Below, piece after piece: positions 47,026 to 57,645 of a stretch of 64,000 bases of DNA; the first letter of the stretch is position 1; every line of letters starts with the position of its first letter. The notes under the pieces were generated by a model, which saw nothing but the letters and a program-made list of their open reading frames with translations, did not search any database and was not told the DNA's origin. Source of the DNA: Channallabes apus (Eukaryota > Chordata > Actinopteri > Siluriformes > Clariidae); assembly GCA_030522415.1 (NCBI GenBank), contig CM060131.1, positions 12,447,703-12,511,702 on the forward strand, written 5' to 3'. Position numbers and translations under genes: made by a program.

Positions 47026-47126
47026 GGTAAGGTTGCAATAGAAGAAGGTGGCCTCACCTTCCAAGGTAAAATAATTTGCCATAAACGTATATTTTAACAA
47101 TGCCCCAAATAGAATCACATTGTACA

Positions 47127-47590
47127 TACAGTATTGTGCAAAAGTCTTGAGCCACCCCATTTCTTCATGCAGTAGTTTGCTTGCAATGAACCAGACTTTC
47201 TTGTATTTTTAAATGAGGTCTTGGGGAATAGGTCTTCAGGCTTCCTGAAGGACTTTTTGGCTGTCATATATGGCAAGTTTTTGACTTTTTTCATTTTCAG
47301 CTCAGTCCATGTATCTGACCAGATTCAGGGAAATGCTTTTGTCTATTTTGTTTTATCTTAAGACATGAACCAGTGAAAATCAGGTGCAGATGATGACAGA
47401 TGATCAGGCCAGTAATGATTATACTGGTGATGCTGAATGCTACAGTAAGTAGTCGAAACAGACAAGAGGGGAAATGAGGTTGCTGCTGAAGTTGTTTCAT
47501 AAACATCTTTTTTTTTATATTGTAGCTTTTGGCATTCTGTCAAAATGAAAAATGCTTCCTATTTCATTTACTGCACATACATTTTATATA
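47127..47590. mobile_element. Tc1-type MITE, copy 1 (inverted relative to 51958)
   Basis: Left end TA-CAGTATTGTGCAAAAG then TCTTGAGCCACC. Its interior (GCAGATGATGACAGATGATC, TTACTGGCC-like, GAGGTTGCTGCTGA) is the reverse complement of 51958-52435, so the two are one family in opposite orientation. The far end is decayed. CAG-initial end and TA flank suggest mobilisation by a Tc1 transposase. Confidence 0.7.
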
Positions 47591-49598
47591 TAAAAATGAG
47601 GGGTGGTTCAGGACATAGGCACAGTACTGCCATTCCTCGGCATTATTAATTAATATTGCCATTACTTGAGTGTCAGATGCTCGATATACGTACTGTAATC
47701 TAAGAGGAAAATTAAGCAGATTGCAACATTTTATTGAAAATGTAAGAATTACACAGATATTTACTCTGCAGGAGAGTCTGGTTTCTTTTTAATACTTCAG
47801 GCTAAGCCTTTTTTCTTAATCTTAACAGACTTCAACAAAAAGAAGAGTTCTTAGTAATAGCTGTTATAATATATTTGATAACAGAAAACCATTTCACAGT
47901 CATTACACAATGAATTATCAATAAATAAATAAACAAATAAATAAAATATAACCACTGATAGCCAAACTACTGTGATATAAAAGTATGTGCGTGGTTATAG
48001 GCATGCTTAATTGTCCCAGGTTATATTGGGATCCACTGTGACCCAGGTGCACACATGTGAATAAACATTCAAGATTTAGACATGGATGTGCAATGCAGTA
48101 GACCTACTTTTGGGCTTTGGGATTAGTGCTTTTACAAAGCTGAGTGCACTAAGGTAAGGATAGTCTCTGAAAATATCTCAATAACCCAAAATATAAAGGA
48201 AACTGGGTTGTCAGCTTCTCTCTGGTGGCACAGTGTAGCAGTCACAGCATATTTCATAACCTTAGTGTTACAAGGTAATATTTCCTGTTTTTTTTTTTCT
48301 TAAAGCAAATAGAACCTCATAACACTAAGGTCATGATTTGTGTGCTAATAGTATACCTAGCATACAGTATAGACAGAGTAAACAATGTTCCAAAAGCACT
48401 GCATGCCTGCCTGAATACAGCTTAATGTATTGATACCAAGATTTTTTTTGTACTTAAATGCTCATCAGCTTGAAGCCTGAAAATGTAATGAAAGCAAATA
48501 ACCTCATTTGTAAAAACACTGGTTGTTAGGTGGCTTTATTTAATATGTGTAGATTTTCACAATTAGGATGGCTTAATGATCAGCGTGGCAATGCATTTTT
48601 TCTGGCATTTTTCATTAAAACACCACCCATGCCCTTAAACAAATAGGGGTAATTATAAAGCTCTGGAATAACTTTTAACTGCAAAGCTCTTATCCTGACT
48701 CCAGGGGAAAATTAAAGGCTTTGACTCATATAGAATTTTAAGGAATAATAATGATCATGATAATAAAAGTATTCACAGTTTGACAATCCTTCCTACAGCA
48801 TTCAGTCAGACCTTGTATTCTCGTGCGCATGTAATTAAGCAAGGCAACATTTTCTGCAGGCGAAATTAAAGTCATATCCGCAGAACTCCTGGAGACAGAT
48901 TTACATTCTAGCTTGCTTTCAAATATAAGGCACTACAAATAAACATCAGCATTGTTAAAAATGATTAGACAACATGCTGTCTGGCAAATGGGCTCTTTGA
49001 ATAGTGCGTAGCATCTACTGTTCTTGGCATCCTTTAAAGTAGCAAAGTTCTGTAGATGAAGCCTTGTTTAGGAAGAGTGTTACAGTATGTCCTTCATAGC
49101 CATTAAGGGCTCTAAGTTGTAATATGTTTGCTTTATTGTCAATAGACTGCAAGCTTAACTGAAGATGTTATTGAATATATGATGCAAAAGCATGTAGATC
49201 ATGCTCAAATCCAAATTGGTAGCCGTCTTATAACAAGGCAGGGCTGGCAGTACAGTAGGTAGGAATTGCCTTTTTTTTTTTAAATAGGTGGGATGCCATG
49301 ATATCAAAAGTAATGTCAGGTATTTATAATTTTTATATTTATACTCCTTTATCAACAAGCCTAATGTATGTTGACTCCATAAATTGACGATTATTTCGAT
49401 CCATGATTATTGAATGAAATTGTGGCAAAGCAGACTGCAAACTAGGCTATGTGGAATTATCAAGAGGAGGTATTGCTGCATCTTTTTATAACCCGATCAA
49501 AAATCTCACTGGGTTTAACATTTAAAACTCAATCTGCACAGATCCGTGCTGGAAAACACAACATAGGTCAATAACGATAAAAAAAAAAAATAAAATAA

Positions 49599-49635
<37 letters not shown>

Positions 49636-49848
49636 AAAAATATGGAAGCCTTGCTGGTGTGTGTTTATGCGGAGGCTTTAGTCATCTAACTGTGCATTTG
49701 GTTTTTGGGATTTTTTCTTAGGTAGAATGAAAGTTATCATTATTTTATTACATGTAAAGTTTACCAGTATTGGAATGTGAGAATGGCGTTGAAAAAAGGT
49801 TGAACTCAAATGATGAGTGTATTATTAATATTTTAATCATTAATTACA

Positions 49849-49880
<32 letters not shown>

Positions 49881-50339
49881 GGTCATAAAAAACACCAAAA
49901 ACAATCATGAAAACATGTGATCATGGGGATCTGTGTTATTCATTTGCCTATGTAACCTATTTATTTATTTATTCATTTTGCTCAGTCATGTTTGTATAGT
50001 TGCTTAAAATGACATAAAATTCAGTTCATCATATTGCTTATTTTGTGAAGAAAAAAAGGATATGTCCTTCTATGCTGCACAATCCTGACTACATGGTATT
50101 TTTTATAAAGGGAAGAAGTAAAATGAATACATGAGAGCGCTTATAAATCTATAAATACTGAGGACTCAGATACATGCTTAATTTTATCTTTGCTTGTGTG
50201 TCAAAGTGCAATTTATAGGATCTCATGCTTAACCTGCTGATAGTCCTCTGTCCATTTAGCTTGGTTATTCTTACAACCTCTATTAATGCTCCATAATACC
50301 AAGCAAGTAACTTATTTAGGTATTAATATCCTTGTATAC
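47591..50339. other. AT-rich sequence with microsatellites, no gene seen
   Basis: TA microsatellite at 49598-49632 after an A-rich stretch; ATT repeats at about 49853-49880. TACWGTA at 47691, 48363, 49081 and 49251. No coding motif. Confidence 0.55.
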
Positions 50340-50650
50340 TGTCACGTATCTTTCTGTGTCTGCGTCGGGTGCGTGGTCGCGGCATGAATGGGGAGGAGGC
50401 GAGCTGACGGTTCGTTAGTTTCTTTTTATTGAACATAAAAAGTAAACAAACACCAAACGCAAACTAAACTTAAACACAACAAAAGCTAGACGCCTGACTG
50501 CTGTTCAGTCAGGCTATTTATACACAAACTAATCAACTAAGAATTGGCTTACCTCGGTTCAGGTGAGCTTCTACGTCACCTGACCGAGGTGCAAACTGGG
50601 AAATGAAGTTAACCACAAAAACACAAACCAAACTACAAACGAAACCAAAA
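50340..50650 (-). repeat. 3' LTR of E2, truncated
   Basis: Matches 51610-51920 with about 3 differences. Missing the part equivalent to 51921-51957. The break joins LTR AACCAAAA to internal CGGCGTTGGAGC; LTR DNA just beyond the break reads GCGGGCGTTAG, a short microhomology that may have guided the deletion. Confidence 0.9.
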
Positions 50651-51586
50651 CGGCGTTGGAGCGTGCACTGTGCTCGACGACGGCATTGGAGCGTGCACTG
50701 TGCTCGACGACGACGTTGGAGCGTGCACGGCGCTCGACGACGAAGTTGGAGCGTGCACGGCGCTCAACAGCGGCGTTGGAGCGTGCACTGCGCTCGACGA
50801 TGACGTTGGAGCGTGCACGGCGCTCGACAGCGGCATTGGAGCTTGTGCTGAGCTCGACGGCTCAACGTTGTCCTCAAAGCCGGGAGGCGGCGGCAGAACG
50901 GGTGCGTGGGTCAGCGGCTGCTGACACGCTAGCTCGCTGTCCTCAAAGCCGGAAGGCGGCGGCAGAACGGGTGCGTGGCACAGCGGCTGCTGACATGCTA
51001 GCGCGCTGTCCTCGAAGTCTGGAGGAGGCGGAAGGATGATGCTTTCCAGAAGCGGCGCGTAGTCCTCCGCGCCGATCCCAGGCAGTGGCGGAATGGGGAG
51101 CATGTCGTCCGGGTCCGAGAGAGGGAGGACCTCTGGGACTACAGCCTGGCTCTCCCGAACCTGGACGAGCAACTGTTGGAGCCGCACCACCTGCTCCCGC
51201 AGGTCTCGGATGTGCTCCTCGTTGTGCTCCGCCCACTGCCTGTAGCACTCTCCCGTCTCTCCCTCGGCTGTCACACCCCTCCAAGGCGTGCGCCGGATGG
51301 CGAGCCCGCTGCCTTTCCAGCTTTGTCGCACCATCCTCTCACTCTGCATCACATTCTCCTGATCCATCTCCGTCCACACGGCGTACCTGGAATTTTCCCG
51401 GCCTTGCCAGAACTCCGTCTCGCCGTGCTCCTCGCTGTCCTCCAGCAACCCCTCCTGCTCTAGCAGCATGCTGTATTCCCAGCCGCGATACATCTCTTCC
51501 TCGCTGTCTTCCAGCCAGTCCGCCAGCTCGGGCGAGATGGTATCCGCTCCCCCCCCAAAATAATCCAGGGGGAAATCCTCTGCCAT
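50633..51586 (-). CDS. Proline-rich acidic protein of E2 (unknown function)
   Basis: 317-residue ORF starting MAEDFPLDYFGGG, 24 bp inside the 5' LTR, so position fits a gag-like first ORF. The N-terminal third is acidic (LADWLEDSEEEMYRG, GLLEDSEEHGETEFW). The middle has a short coiled-coil-like helix (DLREQVVRLQQLLVQVRES). It then has a repeat of about 24 residues built on LPPPPGFED and CQQPLTHAPV, followed by seven 10-residue SSAVHAPTSS units. The last residues (FWFRL) come from LTR sequence because of the deletion. No zinc knuckle, protease or RT. The LPPPPxFE pattern also occurs in the 59-63 kb element. Function unknown; a structural RNA-binding role is possible but not shown. Confidence 0.6.
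   Translation of the reverse strand: MAEDFPLDYFGGGADTISPELADWLEDSEEEMYRGWEYSMLLEQEGLLEDSEEHGETEFWQGRENSRYAVWTEMDQENVMQSERMVRQSWKGSGLAIRRTPWRGVTAEGETGECYRQWAEHNEEHIRDLREQVVRLQQLLVQVRESQAVVPEVLPLSDPDDMLPIPPLPGIGAEDYAPLLESIILPPPPDFEDSALACQQPLCHAPVLPPPSGFEDSELACQQPLTHAPVLPPPPGFEDNVEPSSSAQAPMPLSSAVHAPTSSSSAVHAPTPLLSAVHAPTSSSSAVHAPTSSSSTVHAPMPSSSTVHAPTPFWFRL
50650..50860. repeat. 30-bp tandem repeat coding for SSAVHAPTSS units
   Basis: About seven units based on GTTGGAGCGTGCACTGCGC plus TCGACGACGGC. Unit length is a multiple of three, so the frame is kept. Confidence 0.9.
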
Positions 51587-51609
51587 GCCACTTGTACGGT
51601 CTAGCTTTC

Positions 51610-51957
51610 TGTCACGTATCTTTCTGTGTCTGCGTCACGTGCGTGGTCGCGGCATGAATGCGGAGGAGGCGAGCTGACGGTTCGTTAGTTTCTTTTTATT
51701 GAACATAAAAAGTAAACAAACACCAAACGCAAACTAAACTTAAACACAACAAAAGCTAGACGCCTGACTGCTGTTCAGTCAGGCTATTTATACACAAACT
51801 AATCAACTAAGAATTGGCTTACCTCGGTTCAGGTGAGCTTCTACGTCACCTGACCGAGGTGCAAACTGGGAAATGAAGTTAACCACAAAAACACAAACCA
51901 AACTACAAACGAAACCAAAAGCGGGCGTTAGGCGCCCTCTAGGGGTTAACCGTCACA
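51610..51957 (-). repeat. 5' LTR of E2, complete (348 bp)
   Basis: On the minus strand starts TGTGACGGTTAACCCCTAGA and ends ACGTGACA. Contains arms CCTCGGT(T)CAGGTGA / TCACCTGACCGAGG and the promoter noted separately. Confidence 0.92.
51762..51792 (-). promoter_or_regulatory. E2 LTR promoter: TATA box followed by a 9-bp stem-loop
   Basis: On the minus strand TATAAATA (51785-51792) is immediately followed by GCCTGACTG-AACAG-CAGTCAGGC, a perfect 9-bp stem. GCCAAT lies upstream. The stem-loop falls near the expected transcript start, so it would be at or just before the 5' end of the RNA. An identical copy is in the truncated 3' LTR (50492-50522). Confidence 0.65.
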
Positions 51958-52435
51958 TATACAGTATTGTGCAAAAGTATTGAGCCACCTAGATTTCTCC
52001 ATATTGCATTAAATGTAATTAAATTTAATAAGGTAAAGTAAAGAAGTGATAACAAATGTTTTAATGGAACAAGATGTTATGAACAGGATTCCTAAAAAAA
52101 CAACTGAAAAATTTACTGTTTATGTAACAACCTCAGCAGCAACCTTATTTTCCCTCTCGTCTGTTCCACCCACTCAGCATTCACCATCACCAGTATACTA
52201 ATCACTGGCCTGATCATCTGTCATCATCTGCACTTGTTTTCCAATAGTTCAGTTTTAAAGTTAGATGTTTTCTATGCTATGAATCATTCATAGGTCAAAA
52301 ACTTGCCAAAAAATTGGGAGCTAAAAAAGTCCTTCTTAAACCTTGGAGAACTATTCCTCAAGACTACATAAAAAATACCATGAAGTCTGGCACTTTGGAA
52401 AGAAAATATGAAAACCTAAGGGGTGGCTCATGACG
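51958..52435. mobile_element. Tc1-type MITE, copy 2, entered by E2 at its first bases
   Basis: TA-CAGTATTGTGCAAAAG then TATTGAGCCACC at the left; GGGGTGGCTCATGAC at the decayed right end. Interior GGCCTGATCATCTGTCATC and AACAACCTCAGCAGC match the inverted copy at 47127-47590. E2's TATAC duplication consists of the TA plus the first CAG bases of this element's left flank and end. Confidence 0.7.
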
Positions 52436-53949
52436 TAAAAAAAAACAAAAAACATATTCATATTTATATTCAATCTATTAAAAAAAAAGTGGGTTTGATG
52501 CTTTCCTTGTGAGCTTGTGATCACCAATGCTAGCCATATGTCCATGACTGCAGAGGGGAAGTGTGCCATGATGGCCTAAACGCAGGGACTTCCACTCTGC
52601 TGACCTCCATTAGATGTGGATTCGGCCTCTCTTTGCAGGGACGACAGCGAGACTGATTGATTTGAGGGTGATGGATCACACGACTGCTTCTGCAGCACTC
52701 ATTCTTACTCCTCATTCGGTGTGCACCTTCAGGTAAAAGAAAAAATCTGGTAAAAGTTTCCCATCTACACTATGTTTCGGGCTGTGTTTTCTCTACTCAA
52801 GTCCTAATCTCAACTCAAATACGAACTAGGTGGTGTGTAGAGAAAGGTAATGACTCATGACTCATGGGAGGTTTTTGCCAGCATAAGTGAGTGTCCAGAA
52901 TCTGAGAGGACACAGAGGGCAGATATATTATGCAGCAGTGGTATTTCACAATAATGTATTCCAAGGCTTTATAGATCTACAGTATGTAGGAATTATGGCT
53001 CTGCCGCTGACCCTGAATATCAATCCATCTATATGTGGAATTAAACTATGAATTGCTTACTTTGTGTGTATGTGTTGTAACCACACCAAGTGGTAAAAAA
53101 AAAAGAATGCATATTATTTGCACTTGAATCCCCATAATGTTGCCATGTTGAAACTATGGAGATACTGACACCCACTCTCTTTTTAGCTTCTTTAATCATT
53201 ACCCAGCAACTAGATATGCCAAAGAAACATGTAATGGAAACAGATCTTCCTCTTCATGGATTGCACCATCGGAAATATCTGCCCACAAGCTGTGAGTGTT
53301 AAACCCTCTGTCTGATGTGGAGATTTCCTCCACATCAGAGATACCAGTTTAATTACAGACTTTCTCCTCTGCTCCATTTCATTCCTCCCCCGTCAAGCAG
53401 CTCCGAGATAGCAGGTGTTTCCTTTTTTTCTCCACAACATGCACAATCCACTTTCAAGCAACGGCCATTAGTGGTCAGCTCCGGCTCTGATGTATTGTCC
53501 CAGCCATGCAGGGGAAACATGAAAGGGATTTGTAGAGATCTGAATATTTGGATGAAATTATTGGGTCTGGTGTTATAATGCTGGACTGTGAACAATCACC
53601 GTCAACAATGCAACCAAATAAGCACATAAGCTCAAGCTCTGGTCAGCAGATCAGCGGTGTCTGATATAATTGGATTAGCAGGCATAAGCCAAGCCTATAT
53701 TTCAAAGATAAAAAGACATCAGTATCCATGTGGTGGAAGAGATGAACCTTTGCCCTGTCATGGGGAATCCGTGAGTTTGAATTCCAACGATAACACAGCC
53801 ATGCAGTGCTTTTTTTTTTTAATGCGAGAAGCATTAATGTCTGTGTTTTTGAAGTATATATTCTTCTGTTTTTATCAGTGGTCTGGCTTCAGTTTTTCTT
53901 TCTAATAAAAGCATCAACTAAAAATTCCTAAGTCACATTTAGCTGTCAA
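52436..53949. other. No recognised gene
   Basis: Somewhat less AT-rich. ORFs at 53315-53578 (87 aa), 53353-53595 minus and 53657-53905 show no known domain or splice support. Confidence 0.45.
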
Positions 53950-54080
53950 CAATCACTCACTCATTGTCTGTACTGCTTTATCCTGTGTACAGGGTCTAGG
54001 GGGGCCTAGAACATATCCCTGGAGACTTAGGACACAAAGCAGGGTACGGGTATACAGTAGCCAATCTATTGCAGTAAGCT
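53950..54080 (-). mobile_element. SINE fragment (GGCGGCGCGGTGG family, 3' end)
   Basis: Reverse-strand 3' part: CACTCACTCATTGTCTGTAC, TACTGCTTTATCCTGTGTAC, GGGGCCTAGAACATATCCC, CTGGAGACTTAGG. More diverged than the other two copies. Confidence 0.7.
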
Positions 54081-54379
54081 GTAGAAGAAAGTAATGACAG
54101 CTGTCTTGCAAAACCAATAAATCCTACTTAATACATCCCACATCCCTCCCAATACATCATAGCTTGACATGCTTGGGGCTTAGCACGCAAAGAGTTCAAG
54201 GATGTCGATCCAGCCTCCTATGGAATGCAAAAAACAAAGTCTAATCCATGGAAGCTCCACCATGCAACTTGTACTACTTAAAAAAATCTGCCTCTGTGTC
54301 CTAGAGCCAGATACTACTTCACACCGTCTGAGGTGTTGTCGAGACATGCTCCAAGGAGTCAGAGCTGTTTTCGTAGCAC

Positions 54380-55132
54380 AAAGGGCATTAGTGGTGCAGG
54401 AGGACCCCAAAAAAAAACACAATAGATCAGACTGAGTTTAATGATTTTAATGAGGAATATGCCAGATAAGGAAAATGAAGAAACTTAAGCATAGAATCAA
54501 CAATTGGGGAGCAATCAGAGGTGGGCAGCAGTGTGAATAGATAGTGGCTGGAGATTTTAGCAGATGAGAGAAGCGGCACACGTGCAGTGTCCAACGCTCA
54601 GAGAGAAAACGGCTGCAGAGGGGTTGGAGATCAAAAGGTGCTGAGCGTATTTTGTATCCGATGCAAAAAAGTAAGAGTGGATTGTTGCTTGAAACACTGG
54701 TGATCAAATTTGTATCAAGAAACACAGACCTGTAATCTGAGTAGCGATTGTCCTGGGGATTAAGGCAGAGTCGTGGTCAAGAAGCAGAAATGAAAGATCA
54801 AAGCCAGTATATCCGTCAGCGTAGAGAATAATCCAAATCAAAAAGCAAAAGCGTATCCGGGGACATAAAGGGTCGACAGCATGAAAGAGAAAATATAACT
54901 TGGCACAGAAGTAAACGAACATCAGGTTATGAGCACGCAATTATTCATCAAGGGATGGTTGTTAGTGGGTGAGTTATATGGAGTGTATAAGTGATGAATG
55001 AAATCTGAAGCAGGTGTGCTCTTGCTGGCGAATGACGTGGCAAAACAGAAGGTGTGGAATGGAATGTGGAGAGGAGTCGCGGGTGATCATGACTTGGCTC
55101 AAGCCGTGGGCGTGACCTCACATACCATGACA
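54380..55132 (-). repeat. Left (3') LTR of E1
   Basis: Shares ACTGAGTTTAATGATTTTAA then TGAGGAATATGCCAG, and GAGGTGGGCAGCAGTGTGAA, with 57179-57487, and ends ACCATGACA. About 250 bp (54650-54930) is missing from the right LTR. The left boundary is approximate because no clean target duplication is left. Confidence 0.75.
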
Positions 55133-55149
55133 GTACCCCCCCTCCTATG

Positions 55150-57165
55150 GTGGTGCTTTTGGGTATTGTCGGTGAAAGTCAGAGTTTAGGGTTGGGTCGA
55201 CAATGAACCTGGCTGGGACCATATCCCTCACAATCAATGAGGTACTGTAGGCATCGCCCTCGTCGTCTTGTTTTCAGTAGTTTGCACACAGTGAGAACTT
55301 CACCTCTGTCAATGAGTCGAGGGGGAGGAGGAGGATGGGGAAGGGTGTAAATAATGGGCTGGGTACCAGTCGTTGTGAGACATGAAATGTTGGGTTGATG
55401 CGGCGCATAGTGAGAGGTAGGGATAGTCTGACAGAAACAGAGTTAATTACCGTAGTGATTGTGAACGGACTGCTGAATCTAGGCGACAATTTGTGGAAGG
55501 CTGTTTTAATCGGAATGTCTCGGGTGGATCATCAAGAATCATCAAAAGTGGAGAATCATCAATTCGGTTGTCTACTTGGCTAACAGACGTTTTGGCAAGG
55601 GAAAAAAATGGGCAGACTAAGAGAATAGATCCACCACGGTCAGTATGCAGGTATTGCCATCGGAGTTGGGAAAACTATGAAGTCCAGAGTGATGTGAGAC
55701 CAAGGCCGGCGGGGAACTGGGAGCTGCCTCAGAAGACCAGCAGGAGGTTTATTTGCTCTACTTATTCCTTAAGCAGGTATCACATGCTGCAACAAACTCC
55801 AGAACGTTGTCCTTCATAGAAAGCCGCCAAAATCGTTGCTGGAGAAGGGAAAAGGTGCGGGGTCCCCCAGGGTTGTAGGTAAATTAGGACAGACACCAGG
55901 ACAAAGAGAAGACTGAAGGGAACATTGCTTGGACCTGGTTCCTGATCGAGCGCTTTCTTTACCCATGTTTCGATATTCAGGAGCGCAGCCACAACAAGGC
56001 AATGAGGAGGCAGCATTGTCTCAATCGGCATTGGTTCTTGGGGTGTGGAAAACTATCGAGACAGGCAGTTCCCTCCAACCAGTGTCTCCACTCCTCTAAG
56101 GCAAGTTTAACCGCCAACAGTTCCCGATCTCCTATGTCATAATTCTTCTCAGCAGAGGAGAGACGACAGGAGAAGAAGGAATGAGGGTGTAACTTGTTCT
56201 TGATTGATCCTTGAGACAAGACAGCACCAACTCCTGAATCGGAGGCATCCACCTTCACCACAAACTGGAAGGGCAGATCCGGGATGATTAGAAAGGGTGC
56301 AGATGTGAATTTATGCTTTAGGTCGGGGGAATACATCTTCAGCCTACTTGTTCCAGAGAAAAGGGACTTTAGTGGATGTTAGCGTGGTGAGGGGCGCTGC
56401 CACTGAGCTGGAAAGAGGTTGATGGAGCAGTCATAGGGTCTGTGGGGTGGCAGAGAAATAGCTCATGTCTTGCGGAACACTTGTCGGGTTGGTCTCGTTC
56501 TTACCAGGAGTCTGGTGAGTTCTTGTCATCTGAGTCGGAGGTGTTAATCAATGAGAACCAAGAGACCAACTCATCCTTGATGGCTTTTCTCAGTCCATGA
56601 AAAAACACATTGCTCATAGTGCAATCGTTCCATCCACAAGAGGCCACCAGGATGTGGAACTCAATGGTGTAATCGTAGGCTGAGTGTGTTCCCTCCCGGA
56701 GTTTCAGCATCTTCCCAGCAGCCTCCTTGCCGGAAAGTGAGCAGTCAAAGATTCTCTTCATCTCATTAGTGAACGTGCTGTAATTGGTGCAGCAGGGGTT
56801 ATAGTGCCATTCCCCACTCACGTGCTGTTCCAGAGAGAAGAGTGATGACATAAGCAATCTTTGAGCGTTCAGTGGGAAATGTTGAGGCTTGTAACTCAAG
56901 AGGCAGAGAGCACTGAGAGAGAAAAGATCGCCAGGTGCCAGGTTCTCCGGCCTGGCAGGCGAGGTTCTCGGATAGGAGGAGGTGGAGCTAGAACTGGAGC
57001 TGAGGGTAATGAGACCCAAGATTCTCCGAGAAGTGAGAGCGGTGAGAGTGTCTGTCATAGACCTCAGGTTTTGATTAGCCTGCTGAATCTCCTCTTGGTG
57101 TGTGCCAAGGAGGGTGCCCTGTGCCTCCAAGTCCTGAGTTGACCTAAATCCCCTGGGTCCATGCT
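55150..57165 (-). pseudogene. Gag-Pol remnant of E1
   Basis: The Gag part (57130-56501) keeps LLGTHQEE, NPCCTNYSTFTNEMKRIFD and AYDYTIEFH, corresponding to residues of the intact Gag. The ORF then jumps from the end of Gag to the first residues before RT (YDCSINLF near 56420), losing zinc knuckle and protease. It jumps again directly to the RT thumb/RNase H ([39 protein letters not shown], 56336-56060), losing the YLDD core. Later pieces match the integrase C-terminal region ([14 protein letters not shown], near 55400). Several frameshifts. Not functional. Confidence 0.85.
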
Positions 57166-57178
57166 GGCTGAATTATTC

Positions 57179-57487
57179 TGTCATGAGGCACTGACCATGC
57201 AATGCAGGAGGATCCAAAAGCAGACACAACAGGTCAAACTGAGTTTAATGATTTTAATGAGGAATATGCCAGTTAAGAAAAATGGAGAAACTTAAGCATA
57301 GAATCACTAATTGGGGAGCAATAAGAGGTGGGCAGCAGTGTGAATAGATAGTAGCTGAAGATCAATGTTAGGGGAAGGGAGAAGCAACGCGCGTGCAGTG
57401 TCGAATTTGCGAAGCAAAAACCAACGTATGCTTGTTCATGGGTGAGTTATATAGAGTAAAAGTGATGAATGAAATCCAGAGCAGGTT
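57179..57487 (-). repeat. Right (5') LTR of E1, truncated
   Basis: Begins TGTCATGAGGCACTGACC next to GAATAATTCAGCCAGC and the old Gag ATG. Ends where BovB-like sequence begins. Confidence 0.75.
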
Positions 57488-57510
57488 AATTGGCGTTTCC
57501 AACTTGCCTG

Positions 57511-57645
57511 CAGATTGTCCTCTGGAGAAGGAAATGGCAACCTACTCCAGTATCCTTGCCATGAAACCCCATGGACAGTATCTAGGAAAGCCTGGCATGC
57601 TATGGTCCATGAGGTTGCGAAGAGTCTGATACAACTAAACAAAAA
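57511..57645 (+). mobile_element. BovB / Bov-A-like retroposon fragment
   Basis: Contains CTCTGGAGAAGGAAATGGCA, then CTACTCCAGTATCCTTGCC, CCCATGGACAG, AGCCTGGCATGCTATGGTCC and GTTGCGAAGAGTCTGATAC. This is the order and wording of the BovB LINE-derived segment used in ruminant Bov-A/ART2A SINEs. The translated LEKEMATYSSILA resembles the familiar LEKEMATHSSILA spurious peptide of those repeats. Identification is from memory. BovB is an RTE-clade LINE known for horizontal transfer. About 135 bp remain, without coding function. Confidence 0.65.

Larger units (their letters stand above)
50340..51957 (-). mobile_element. Small non-autonomous LTR retrotransposon (E2), 1618 bp
   Basis: Direct terminal repeats TGTCACG...CGTCACA, with an exact 5-bp duplication TATAC (50335-50339, 51958-51962). 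On the minus strand the 5' LTR is 51610-51957 and the ORF starts at 51586. The 3' LTR (50340-50650) has lost about 37 bp of its start together with the polypurine tract. No protease, RT or integrase, so mobilisation in trans is required. Confidence 0.92.
54380..57487 (-). mobile_element. Decayed Ty3/Gypsy chromovirus (E1)
   Basis: Minus-strand relic related to the intact element at 18284-23539 but a different family by its LTRs. Left LTR about 54380-55132; right LTR from 57179, cut short near 57487. Polypurine tract (minus AGGAGGGGGGGTAC) at 55133-55146. The internal region is only about 2 kb, so more than half of gag-pol is deleted. A BovB-like fragment follows the truncated LTR. Confidence 0.85.

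Noticed and set aside
50656..51657. Several plus-strand ORFs of 84-190 codons across E2
   Set aside because: Shadows of the minus-strand ORF in GC-rich repeats; the minus frame has the ATG after the LTR and matches E3.
47127..51966. TACAGTA at 47127 and 51960
   Set aside because: They are the actual TA plus CAGTATTG ends of MITE copies still present, not footprints.
55243..55249. TACTGTA in the decayed Gypsy
   Set aside because: The intact element reads GGTACTGAATGCC at the homologous place, so the motif arose by substitution or a 1-2 bp change, not a 5-bp insertion. A useful warning that some sites are chance.
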